Positions 22,479 through 33,559 of a stretch of 64,000 nt of DNA are shown piece after piece (within the stretch, counting starts at the first letter, position 1; every line of letters starts with the position of its first letter). The stretch comes from Hofstenia miamia (Eukaryota > Xenacoelomorpha > Acoela). The stretch is from positions 290,544 through 354,543 of the forward strand of contig SCFE01000008.1 in NCBI GenBank assembly GCA_004352715.1, given 5' to 3'. Both the position numbers and the translations under genes were made by a program. Under the pieces are notes generated by a model. That model was given only the letters and a program-made list of their open reading frames with translations. It was not told the DNA's origin and did not search any database.

Positions 22479-23753
22479 TTGTTGGCAGCAAAAAAAATGA
22501 GACTGAACACCTATTTTTTCACGCTTTGTGGAAACGTATTGAGACGTTTTAGAGGAAAACTATTAAAATAAAAGACAACGAGAATTTTGTGAACTTTAAA
22601 ATGGTCAAACAAAAAAGTTAATTAATTAAACTGGTACTTCGTAATATTTGAAGACACTTACCAAACAAATTGTTTTGCTTTGCAAAGTTTCTACTTTATT
22701 TCTTCGGAATGGAAACGTTGGAACAGCTTGAAAACGCCTTTGCGACATCGCAAATTTCTCGATCAACTTATTTTCGAAAGCTGAAAAACATTCGACAAGG
22801 AGAAACTCTCTAAAGAAGAAAAGGAAGTGGATGCCCTCGAAAAATTATTGGAAAATTCATTCAGAAAACAGTCGCAATTGCTCTAAAAAATCCCTATATT
22901 TCTGTGAAAAAATTTGCAAACCGACTTCAAACTGAAGCCGACATCTCTGTGCATGAAACCACAGTTCAAAGAACACTGAAAAAAGTGGAGTTACAAAAAT
23001 TGGCAGAAAAATCGACTTCTTATTACAAAAGAACATCAAGAAAAAAGATTAAATTTCGTGAAAGATTGGAAAGACTACACTTTTGAAGATGTTTGGATAA
23101 CTGATGAGTGCGTATTTCAACTACACAGAAACAAAGTACAAGTGTGGTCGTCAAAGAAATGTCCAAGACCAACAAAAGCGGTTCCAAAGTTCGACCAAAA
23201 AATTATGGTTTGGGGAGCACTTTCCTATCGTGGGTTTTATTTGAAAATTTTAGACGGAAAAGCCACAATCGACAGTCAAAGATATTGCCAAATTATAGCT
23301 GAATTTTTGCCTTATGCTGATACTTTATATGATGATGGATGGATACTCCAACAGGACGGAGCAACCCCGCACACGTCAGTAAAGACAAAAAATTGGATTT
23401 CTGAAAATAATATCCAGTTTTTGCAATGGCCACCAAGTTCTGCTGATCTTCCTCCAATCGAAAACGTGTGGCAGATATTAAAAAATGACGTTGAGAAGAA
23501 AAATCCGAAAAATATATCCGATTTAAAAGAAAAAAATCAAGAAAGTCAACACATTTTGACATCTGAAATGAAGTCCAATTTAATGAAATCAGCTTCAGTT
23601 CGTTTGAATGAAGTTATTTCTACAGGAGGAAAACAAATTAGACTTTGATGCTTTTTACTTATAGTCTTTTAATGTACTTTTCTTGAGTTGTTACGTTCAG
23701 TAGTTCAAAAGTAATATGCCTTTTTTCTAGTCTCATTTTTTTGCAGCCAACTA
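22479..23753 (+). mobile_element. Tc1-like transposon, dead copy
   Basis: The element is 1275 bp. The left end TTGTTGGCAGCAAAAAAAAT and the inverse of the right end, TAGTTGGCTGCAAAAAAAT, match, and both continue GAGACT. TA dinucleotides flank both ends (22477-22478 and 23754-23755), as expected for Tc1/mariner insertion. The length is that of a full Tc1-type element, so only point-type damage has inactivated it. Confidence 0.85.
22709..23648 (+). pseudogene. Tc1-like DD34E transposase, nonsense plus frameshift
   Basis: The N-terminal helix-turn-helix part (SRSTYFRKLKNIRQGETL) begins at ATG 22709. It is cut by an in-frame TAA at 22811, after which the same frame continues with RRKGSGCPRKIIGKF, the usual GSGRPR-like linker. 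Near 23060 the frame shifts by one, and the catalytic part continues to 23648. Catalytic residues are Asp in WITDE, Asp in QQDGATPHT and Glu in PPIENVW, with 34 residues between the last two, the Tc1 spacing. The usual SPDLNPIE reads SADLPPIE. The ORF therefore cannot make a full transposase. Confidence 0.85.
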
Positions 23754-24199
23754 TATATGTAGGTCTAGGAATAATAAAATTTATTGAGATAAGACAAAGT
23801 GAGACACATAGGGCAGCATGATTTGTTTTCTCGTAGGAAACACTTAGTTCGTGATGGATCTTCAGCGTGATGCCATGTGGAATTGGTGAACACAACTCTT
23901 CTTGTTATCTAAAGGAGGCCCAGTTATGTTTCAATAGCAATCATTGGTTTTGCTGGAATCAGAGATAAATTAAGTCTATATTGTTTATTTCTATTGCTAA
24001 GGAGTACCCTTCTTATGGAGTCAGAACACCGAATTAGTAGTCTGCACCTAAGCCACTCCCTGATTCTACCATATGTGGCAATTTTTTGAACAATTTTTTC
24101 TGAAAATCTTCGCCAAATTGTTATAAGTTCTTCAATCATTTGTTGTCTAGGTGTTTTTTGATTTGTAAAATCGTTCGTTAAATTATCTGTTTTATCAGA

Positions 24200-24420
24200 G
24201 CTCGGATTTTGTTGTCGGCATCCAACTTATCACCTTAAGTGCTGAACGTCACCTTAAACGTACTTTCATCAGACCAGCCCATCCTTTTCCAGTTATGAGA
24301 AAACCAATGGACATGAGGATTATTGAAAATGACAGAAGTTTCTTTTCCATAACAGGTGTCAATTTTGTAAAATTTCTAGTGTCAACAAAGTGTCAAGGAT
24401 CCAGTAACGATTGATATGAG
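24200..24420 (-). pseudogene. Tc1-like transposase fragment
   Basis: On the - strand, HWFSHNWKRMGWSDESTFKV appears at about 24340-24260, followed by a stop. The W-SDES-F pattern is the first catalytic Asp box of Tc1-type transposases. No other convincing block was found, and the surrounding ORFs are too decayed to place. Confidence 0.45.
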
Positions 24421-24793
24421 AGGCCATCTTGTCTTCCTTTGGTGTTGTTTCTCATTTAATTTCCCATTGCAATTAAATTGACAAATTAATACAGACTATG
24501 CCAAAACAATTTGATGATCAATCATTCCTTTGTGTCTCAACAATGCACTTACAGAATCAATTTCTGTATTGCAGAAGTCTGACTTTCTCCCATACTATCA
24601 CCAAAAATTTTAACAACATTTTAATTTTTTTTCATTGACAATTTTTTTCATTTCGTCAAAATTGTCAATTGCTTAAATTCAGAGTTGAATCAATAACTGA
24701 AATTTCGCTAGTAAAAAGGGATGCACAATGCAATGTTCTTTATAGAGATTCAATTGAAGGCTTTTCCTGTGACCACAGTGAATTTTGGTTTAT

Positions 24794-25188
24794 CCCAATA
24801 AACAATAAAACGTTTTATACCCGTCTTATAATGGTTTACCACGTTGTAAGAAGTCTTAAGGTTCGTCTCTAAAACGTCTTGTAAAACACCATTTCTAAAC
24901 GTTGCTGAATGCCATCTAGTATCCACCAAATGATGTTCTAAAACGTTTTCTAAACGTCTTCTAAACGTCTTATAAAACAGCATTTCTAAACGTTGCTGAT
25001 TGCCATTTAGTGTCCACCAAATGATGCTCTAAAACTTTTTCTAAACGTCTTCTAGACTTCTTCTAAACGTCTTCTAAACCATTTATAAACGTCGTAAAGA
25101 CGTCTTCTACACCTGACATAGATGTGATTTCTAAACGTCTTCTAAATCATTATAAAAAGTCTTCTAAACTTTTTATTGTTTATTGGGA
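24794..25188. mobile_element. MITE with internal minisatellite, copy 1
   Basis: Terminal inverted repeats TCCCAATAAACAATAAAA and its inverse TTTTATTGTTTATTGGGA bound 395 bp. The interior is a dense array of about 11-base units like TCTAAACGTCT, plus a longer unit of about 93 bases present twice (from about 24890 and about 24983), each containing CATTTCTAAACGTTGCTGA and a CACCAAATGATG block. A related copy in reverse orientation lies at about 51945-52291. Confidence 0.75.
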
Positions 25189-26173
25189 TTAAAAGATGGC
25201 GATCCGTACATTAAAATGGCAGGTCACTCATAACAAACTACAATTAATTAATTGTTTCATCAAAAATGGACTAAAATGTGCTGTGTGAGTTTGGGCCAAG
25301 GAACAGAAAAAACCCTGAATTTGCAGAACTACTTCTCATCACGCAACAATGCGGGCATATCAAAAAAATGATTTGAAATCCTTATTATTTATGGGCAATG
25401 TGTTGAAAAATATAATTTAGAGTATTAAAATAATACACTGCTCTATTTTTCTAAGATAATATACTGTCAGTATTTTAATTGTATTATAGTTTTCTAAAAT
25501 AACCAATTTTGTTCAAGCACGCCAAAAAATTTAATAATAATAATCATAAAATGGAGTGAAATTGGGCGAATTGGCGACAAATTTTCTGGAAAATGTGAAT
25601 CTCTACTATTCGCAGAGTGTGTGAGAATTCAATGATACCATCAGTGAATCATTCAGTTCTCAGTAAAATCTATTTTCAAAAGCTTCTATCTTGAAAAACT
25701 TCGGGTTTGTCCTGCGGGATTGCTATGCTAAAATAAGTAAGTGTTACCTGTTGGGTGGAAGATGATAAGCGGCCACGCATGTAATTGATACTTGTGAAAA
25801 CCACAAAAAATGAATTTTTCACACATTAAAATCAAACTATAATCCTGCATTTTTAAGAGACCTCCAATAACTATTTCTTTCATATAACATAGCATATTTG
25901 ACGTACGAAATAAAGGTTTAAATGTGTAGAACCTTAAATAATGCATTTGTCTACACTTTAGTGCTTACAGGTAAGGAAATTGCCCAAATCCATCAATATC
26001 AGCAAAAGTGGAACGATTATTTTCGTTTTAAAAAAAATTTGGTTGCCAAATGAATGAATTTAATTATGGAACACTTTTTTCATATGCTTTTTTTAAGCGT
26101 GAAATTAATCAATATTGTATTATTTTGCTTTAGGAGCATATTATTTATCTTTTAGAAGCATAGCACTATATAT
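25189..26173. other. Non-coding stretch
   Basis: No gene or element was recognised. Confidence 0.4.
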
Positions 26174-26395
26174 TGTGGCGGCAGGTACCGGTTTCTTGGT
26201 ATCGGCCAGTTCACTGTTTTCGTGTTTACTAGTTTAACCAGTTATTTGTACATATTGTCAAGATTTACTGTATATAAGAGACGAATTCGGTTCAACTAGA
26301 GAAACCGTTAGTCGCGTTCTCTTAATCTGTGCACAAAATATATAAAGAGAATCTAAAACATACCGAAAAATATACATTGCAAAATTAAATATCAC
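26174..26395 (+). repeat. Possible solo LTR or promoter-bearing repeat
   Basis: The block starts TGTGGCGGCAGGTACCGG, contains TATATAAGAG followed by a GC-richer start-like region, and then an A-rich stretch. This layout resembles the LTR of a retroelement. No matching second LTR, primer-binding site or clean target duplication was found. It lies just beyond the 3' end of the Rac gene, on the opposite strand. Confidence 0.3.
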
Positions 26396-26497
26396 AGCTT
26401 ATTTTTACAAAATATTTTACGACAAACATCATTGGAAAATTCAAAAAATGTCACTGGTAGCTTTGCTGCCAGTAATTTACTAATCACACTTTAAAGT

Positions 26498-29150
26498 TTA
26501 CAGCACTTTACACTTAGATTTTTTCTTTTTCTTCTTTGTACTTGGTTGCAAAACAACGCGTATTGCTTCTTCGAAAACTTTTTTCAAGCCTTGTTGTGTC
26601 AGGGCACTGCACTCTAAATACTTTTGCGCTTTGATTTCTTTTTGCATTTGATGACCTCTTAGGGTGGTTATTGGTTCTTTATTGATTTCCCGCAGCTTGT
26701 TCAATGTTGTCTCATCATTACGAAGATCAATTTTTGTTCCACAAAGTATAATGGGAACATTTGGACAATGATGTGAAACCTCGGGGTACCTAAGCATATT
26801 TGTAAGATATAAGAACTAACAAAAGTTTTCATCAGAGATTTTTGTTGTATATGCATCACAATGTTTATTCATTAAGTTTTAGAAAACATGAGTTATTTGT
26901 GAAAACAAGATGTTTTACTTTCAGATTTGGAACTGGTCCGAATTTTTAGGTTCAAGCCTGACCCAGCGTAACCAAAGTAGGCGGTGGAGAGGAATACCCT
27001 CCTCCTTCAAGAGTAATTTAGACGGCTCCTCCCCTCTGCAGATGCGCTACCATGTTAACGGTGCGGCTGAGCACGGATAGGGAATAAAAAAGCGTGTAAA
27101 GCATGACTATAATGCAAAATGATCATGTCAAGAAATTAACCACTTCGTATAGGAACTTTATTAGCAATTTTCTTTAAAATGATTGAAAACTCTCTAAAAC
27201 TCTTTATAGAACTGGAGGAGTCGGCGTGGTCGCATTTTAAAGCGGTATGCGTAAAATTTATCTTCAGAATACAGCCAGTTACTATCATGCATTGGAGCAG
27301 AGAGGAGAGCTCAATTGCCATGGAGGCGCATTTTTATAAGCGTCAGTCTCTGATTGTCACCCAGTGCGCATTTTAGAATCATTAGTCAATGTACAGCCAA
27401 GAAGCCCTGTTCCGGCCAGGAAATCAATTTTTGCATGGGTAAAAAACGTTAGAGAAACCAGGAGTACAACACAATAAAGAATATGTATCTGTAGGCACGT
27501 CAAAACACCTGTGAGGATTCATTTTTGCAATTATTGACCCCTAGTTTTTTTAGAAGAAAATGAGATAACAGTTACAGTAAATTAATTTTTTCATGTACAT
27601 TTTATAATTAGATCTAAGGAGATTTGGTTTCAGCAGGACGGAGCAACATTGAACACTTCAAGGGCTTCAATGAATTCTTAGAGAGAACATTTTCCAGGGC
27701 GCCTTGGAATTTCCAGCCAATTCACCATATTTAAATCCCTGTAATTTATATTTGTGGGGTTTATGTCAACCACCCAAGAAGTATGGCAAATTTGAAGACC
27801 AATAGACCAGTCGATATGCTAGTTATGGTCATGGAAAGTACCAGAAAACGGTTTGTCGAGTTTATGGATTTTGGAGAACATCATTATACTAGTGTGATCT
27901 TTAAAACTATGTAAAACAAAACTTTAAAGATGTATATTCATTGTCTTGTAGATGTTTCCTCACTTCCATTTAAATAGCTGCTCGTGATTTGAATACATTT
28001 AATTTAATTTTTACATATGTATTTGGTCAATTCAATGTTAGGGACACACGTAAATTTGAGATTGTATAATATATTTCTGAATAATTTAGAGAAATAGCCT
28101 ACATATGCTTTTTCTCAACCATCACTACGATAAAGTGCAAGCAATTTGATATAATAAACAAACTCTGCACCATTTAGTAATAAATTCTGTTTTTTAAAGA
28201 CAAAAATAATTCTGTGTTAAGCACACCAAAATAGAAGTAGCAGTTAGAAATATTTAAAAATATCCTTTTCTTGGGATTGCTAGCAACTTCTGTTTGGGAC
28301 ATGCGTTAGGGACGCGCAATAACTATTTTTCCTCACAAATCTAAATAAAAAATAGAAATAGTAATAGACTAAATATTGCAAATTGCTAGGCTGTGATTAC
28401 AGTATTCCTTAATTGCATGCATGGACATACGCAGAATTGTCTGTCATGGGGACATCTAGTAGTGATTAAGTGAATCACCAAAGGCGCAAGAATTTTGGAA
28501 AATTTTGAAAAAATAGACCTTAGAAATACAATGTTAAAAGCATTGAATTATAAAATATATTTTTACATGATGATTTTGATTCTAGCTTTATTGTGCAGGA
28601 GGGATTGCGTGATCTTCCAGGGGCTTCCTAGGTTACACTACATATTCAGCATGAGCATAGCTTAGGCCAAGGCGTATCCGGGGATTTTCAAAATACTAAT
28701 TATTTGGCCCAAATCCGGCCCAGTCCAAATGATTTTTCTTTTATTTAATATTGTCTTTACGAAGAGATATTCGAACTAAAATAAATAAGAATTAAAATTG
28801 CTTAAGCTATAGACATTTATTTGCTTTAGCAAATTAAATGCTTACAGAGGAAGTCTAAGCATGTGTACATACAAAATACAAAAACCAAAGCATTTATTTG
28901 AAAAATCTGTGTTTCTAGGGTCAAATGTTTACTATGAGTATTTTATGATAACAAAATTTCTATAATTTAGCAGTTACATTACTTTAATTATTAAAACATA
29001 TTAATATGCATAACAGTGATCCAATAATTTCAAAAATTATTGGCATAATTGCGCAATTTGTCAAAAATTATTCAAAAAATTAATATTTGACTCATACAAT
29101 GCAGCTAGATATGCTCAGAAAATCAAGATGATCTATTTACATTTTCAAAA

Positions 29151-29197
<47 letters not shown>

Positions 29198-31893
29198 TTT
29201 CATATCGACTAATTCTGTTAAGTAGCGTACACATTTACAAACTTTGCGCACAACATTTCGTGATTTAATTAGGCACACAACAAAAGTTGAAAGTGTGTAC
29301 TCGATTCCAAATTTGTGAACTTTTAATTCATTTTTACGATTTTGTCATTTCTCAGAGAGAAAGAATTTAACCGCGCATTATTATTTACATAACTGATTAA
29401 CCCTTAGTTTACCTTTGGGGTGTTTGAGACACCCCAGTCGATTTAAACTGGAAATTTCTCTGTACTGAATGAATTGGCAAACAATTAGATTTTTTTTACT
29501 TTTCTACAGTATTGTTGTTCATTACTTTGGATTATTTATTTCTCAAATTTTGTGAATAGTTTTGGTGCAATAATTTTTTTGTGTGTTTTTGAACTTTTGG
29601 GGTGTTTCAGACACCCCATATCCTATTCTTGAATTAATTCAAATTTTCTAATCCTTTAGGTTGAAACCTGATAATCTTGAGACAAAATGCTGCCCAGAAG
29701 GCAATAGATGCACACTTGTCAATTGGACAAATTTTTCTATCCAATCCAATCCAATTCAATGTCAAATTGGAATTCAACTGAATTATTCCAATCTAAGCTG
29801 GAGTTTGCTAATCCACATCCTAACATGTTTTTTTTTCAAATAACATTTATTTAAATATAATGCACAGATTTTGTGTGTATGTAATAATTGTAAACTAAAT
29901 TTTGCTAGTAAAATTTCAAGGAAAAACTTTATTCAAAGATGAAAAAAGAGATTGTTAGTTTCGAGAAGCTGTGACAATGAAGCTCATGAAGCCATTGCTT
30001 GGCAATGCTTACAATGCCATAGCAGATCATTGGTTTACGAGTCTGCTTCTTGCACAAAAGTTGTCGCACAAAACACTACGATTGTAGGAACAATCCGTTG
30101 CAATAGAATCGCATAAGAAAAGACAAGAGATATAATAAATCTGATGATGTAATTCTTGTGTCTTACTGGGATAAAGAACAAAAACTTGTTATTTTGTTAT
30201 CTACCTTGCACAATGATGCGCGTAATACTCTCAATGGCTTATCTGAGATCATCGAGACTTCTAGCAGCCCAAAATCAGGTGTCGTCAATGCTGATTATAT
30301 GATTAGAAAGATTTCTTCAGAGAAACGATGTACAAGGTGGGTTATATGGCTTCTTCTTCAACCTTGTAGATGTTTGACTTTTGGATCCCTATATTCTCTA
30401 TAAAGAAAATTTCAATCAAATATCTTCAACCCATTTAAAACATTTTTTAAATGACTAAAAACTTTTGAATATTTAGGATCTCATTGTTACCATTTCCTAA
30501 TGAAATGTAGCTATCAAATGATTGACAAAATTTGCAGGAGACGCAACGCAAATCCAATTCGAGAGATTGGTTATGCTCTTGAATGCATCGGATATACCAT
30601 AAGCAGGAAGCGCTCAAGAGTTAGTGATGATCATCACGATAATATGAATGTCCATGAAGCAAAGACAGCAAAACAACTCAGCGTTGTAACAAATGTTTGA
30701 AGACACCTCCAATAACCAATCCTTCAAAACTGTTACATGCCCGGACTGTTCAGAGAAATAAACCTTAAAACTGCATCACATTTGGGCAAAATATTTAGTT
30801 GCTGCAAACTTTATAATTACCCAAAAAGTTGCGCCAAGATGTAAGTGTGTATGCTACTTAAGAAAATTAGTCAATTTGAAAAAAAATTTGCAAAATGAAA
30901 TTTACATTAAAGCTAAAGAGTGCATTAAATGCTTATCTTATAGATGTATTATGTAGTATTTTCATTATAAATGTAAATGTTGTTTACAATGCTATATCTT
31001 TCTAAAACTTGAAAGATAAAATGAATNTTTAGCCAATCAAATTAACACAACTTTAGATTTACACACAATACATTTTCACTGAAAAAGCACTATTATTATA
31101 GTTTGAAATATTGTCCGTGGTAGTAAAATTTCACCAACAAAGCGTGCTCAAATTCATGTCTTGCACGAGGAGGGGTACAATTATCACGCTATAGCCGTTA
31201 GAATGGGTGTGTTAGTATCTTTGGTATCAGGAAGTGTTACTCGCTATCAGAAACTGGAAAATTTTTCCTCTCGCAAGCAGTATGGAAGACCAAAAGTTGC
31301 AGCCTCTCAGACTGACCGTCTAAATTCACCGTTACGTCGTCAATCAACCATTCTCTTTATCTTCTGAAATCAAAGCAAATCTAAGTGTGGTAGTGCAGAA
31401 TGTATCAACATGCACCATTAGGCGTCGATTGAATACTACCTTTGACCTGCCATCGTGCAAACCGGCAGCCAAACCCCAATTGCTTTCAAAGAACATTCGA
31501 GATCGGTTGCGCTACTGCAGGATATATATATANNNNNNNNNNNNNNNNNNNNNNNNNNNNNNNNNNNNNNNNNNNNNNNNNNNNNNNNNNNNNNNNNNNN
31601 NNNNNNNNNNNNNNNNNNNNNNNNNNNNNNNNNNNNNNNNNNNNNNNNNNNNNNNNNNNNNNNNNNNNNNNNNNNNNNNNNNNNNNNNNNNNNNNNNNNN
31701 NNNNNNNNNNNNNNNNNNNNNNNNNNNNNNNNNNNNNNNNNNNNNNNNNNNNNNNNNNNNNNNNNNNNNNNNNNNNNNNNNNNNNNNNNNNNNNNNNNNN
31801 NNNNNNNNNNNNNNNNNCCTGCCATCGTGCAAACCGGCAGCCAAACCCCAATTGCTTTCAAAGAACATTCGAGATCGGTTGCGCTACTGCAGG

Positions 31894-31927
<34 letters not shown>

Positions 31928-33457
31928 CATTTTTAGATGCAAACAATTAGCTTTTATTTTATTGTAAAAACATAATTCCGAGACCAATTGTATTGAAATT
32001 ACAAAGTAGGAAGTGAAGTAAATATAATTACCACATGATGAAACTAGTGCATATTTATGATGTAAACTGAATAATCAATTAATATATTTAAGATTTACCA
32101 ACAAATGTATCAATTTTCAGCATTAGTTATAATTTTTCTTATAATAAAGAACTTAATAATTGCAAAGCACAATCGTTAAGCCTGTTGAAAATATGTATTT
32201 TTGCAATTCTTCTTTTTAAGACGCGAACATTTTGAAAATTCTCATTCAGTAAATAATCCAAACGATAGTTGTTTTGAAAAAATTAAGTCGACCCGAACCA
32301 GGTAGTACTATTTAAACAGTGTCATTATAACTTAGACAAAACACATTTGGCAAAATGTCAGTTTTGTAATAGTCTATAGGATGTATATTTCGTAAGCTTA
32401 GCCAAGATTCTGTTTAAATGCAAAACTTTAGTTTTGAAATAATTTCCTTATTTTTCGCATGTAACCAAAATGATCAGAATCAGGATGCTGAAAATATTCT
32501 TTGAAAGTTATGCCGTCACTACGGCAAATTGCTTCCAAAGTGTTTTCAAATAAATTCAATGCTGTAAAAATATAAAAATTAAAAGCATTATAAAATTATA
32601 TATTTAATGGACTTAAATGAATTTTAACAAATGCAATAGTTTTTAATATGCATTTCTCCTAAGAACTCAAGCGAAGTATTGGATGTTATACTAGAAATAT
32701 CGCAAATACTTTTTTTACATTTTGAATACCATGCTTTCTGGATACATAACTAGTCATTTTTACTGTATTTAATTGGGCAGTTATTTGCAAAACAAAAAGA
32801 TCCAATGGCTCATTACTCTGAAAGTATAATTGAAATCACAAAAAATACCTTTTCTTAGAAATTCTCAAAACGCTTTTTATTAATATTACTTGGTGTACGA
32901 TTTATCGTTGATCGTTAAAATTGTGTAAATCTATTACTCCTAGGATTGTTTGCATTATATCAGTTATTGCAATGAAATTGTTTAAGAATAATTCATATAG
33001 ACATATACATAAAGTGTTTTACGTAATTTATTTACAAACCATTTTGCACGAACATGTTCAAAGGAAGGCCATGAGACCACTGAAAAACAAATAATGAAGA
33101 CATCAGTTTGGGGATAAGATAAAGGACGCAAGCGGTCATAGTCTTCTTGTCCTGCAGTGTCCCACAAGCCTAGGTAAAAAATATTTTAATATTTTGAATG
33201 TCATTGAAGTGTGACATTTTAAAGTAGTATATGTATATATATATTTGAATATAATGACTTTATAGAGACAAAATGTAATGATAAATGCATTTATTACCAA
33301 TGTTAACAGGCTTGCCATCAAAAAGAATGTTGCTGGAATAATTGTCAAATACTGTGGGTAGGTATTCTGATGGAAAGGCATTTGATGTATAACTTATTAG
33401 GAGGCATGTCTTGCCAACAGCGCCATCTCCAACAACCACGCATTTGATCGATTGCAT
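26498..33457 (-). CDS. rac1: Rac-type small GTPase, three coding exons
   Basis: Exons 33457-33298, 33169-33040 and 26789-26498 join in phase (NI-G-LWDTAG and AK-W-YPEV) at GT-AG sites to give 193 residues; human Rac1 has 192. Features in Rac numbering: P-loop GDGAVGKT (10-17), switch I with Tyr32 and Thr35 (YLPTVFDNY), switch [18 protein letters not shown] with Gln61, the Rac-typical Trp56, TKID (115-118), ECSAL (156-160), and a polybasic tail [12 protein letters not shown]. The CKVL end predicts geranylgeranylation. The protein is a membrane switch controlling actin dynamics and NADPH oxidase. All key residues are intact. A likely 5' leader intron has donor GTAAGAT at 33547 and acceptor TTTAG just before the ATG. 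Intron 1 is 128 bp. Intron 2 is 6.25 kb and holds transposon debris and an assembly gap. Whether it is the sole Rac is unknown. Confidence 0.93.
27610..27800 (+). pseudogene. mariner-like transposase fragment
   Basis: Inside Rac intron 2, the + strand reads [18 protein letters not shown] and then, after a stop, REHFPGRLG, with a degraded PP-KYGKFED tail in another frame. This matches the second catalytic Asp region of mariner-type transposases (QQDGA then FPGR). It is badly decayed. Confidence 0.6.
28420..28635 (+). mobile_element. Small dispersed element, copy 2
   Basis: It starts CATGGACATACGCAGAATTG and aligns with the - strand copy at 12649-12917 over most of its length. The right end is unclear because similarity fades after CTTCCAGGGGCTTCC. 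It lies inside Rac intron 2. Confidence 0.6.
29151..29195. repeat. Compound (TC)n(TA)n microsatellite
   Basis: A TC run passes directly into an AT run. Confidence 0.95.
29401..30800 (+). mobile_element. piggyBac-like element, decayed
   Basis: TTAA (29397-29400) is followed by CCCTTAGTTTACC, a piggyBac-like terminus. Two almost identical hairpins, GGGGTGTTTGAGACACCCC (29417-29435) and GGGGTGTTTCAGACACCCC (29599-29617), lie in the 5' part. The + strand then encodes GTIRCNRIA (about 30090-30113) and [20 protein letters not shown] (30161-30220), corresponding to the GT-R-NR and W-DK--V-LLST motifs of piggyBac transposases, and a C-terminal part at 30500-30800. Stops and frame changes interrupt it, and the right end was not found. 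It sits in Rac intron 2, opposite in strand to Rac. Confidence 0.65.
31125..31522 (+). pseudogene. Tc1-like transposase N-terminal domain, frameshifted
   Basis: The + strand encodes a Tc1-type helix-turn-helix region ([16 protein letters not shown], then [19 protein letters not shown]). After ASQTDRL near 31310 the frame changes and continues with [20 protein letters not shown] and the KPAAKP linker at 31387-31522. The catalytic domain is absent: the reading runs straight into a (TA)n tract and the assembly gap. Confidence 0.65.
31523..31925. repeat. (TA)n tract with assembly gap and duplicated edge
   Basis: The gap is 31533-31817. The 76 bases at 31446-31521, just before the tract, reappear identically at 31818-31893 just after the gap, followed by another AT run. 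This looks like overlapping contig ends that were not merged. A single ambiguous base also lies at 31027. Confidence 0.85.
32428..32750 (-). other. Candidate last two exons of an unknown gene within Rac intron 2
   Basis: The strongest part is 32561-32428 on the - strand. A good acceptor (TTTTTACAG) is followed by 43 codons ending [13 protein letters not shown] and a TAA stop, with a middle of [21 protein letters not shown] second open segment upstream (about 32750-32629, ending NYCI) can join it in phase across a 67-base intron with a weak GTTAAA donor. It does not continue Rac in a sensible way: it is out of frame with Rac exon 2. I do not recognise the family. It could be a nested or overlapping gene, or a pseudogene fragment. 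Confidence 0.4.
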
Positions 33458-33559
33458 CTAAATTTTCTAATTAAACTGTGAAATTAATTGTTATTTTGAA
33501 AAAACATTTTTTTATTTTCACTACAATGAATTGAGTTTAGATCTTACCACTGCAATTTT

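Noticed and set aside
26945-26970. tRNA B-box-like GGTTCAAGCC
   Set aside because: No A-box or tRNA fold was seen around it.
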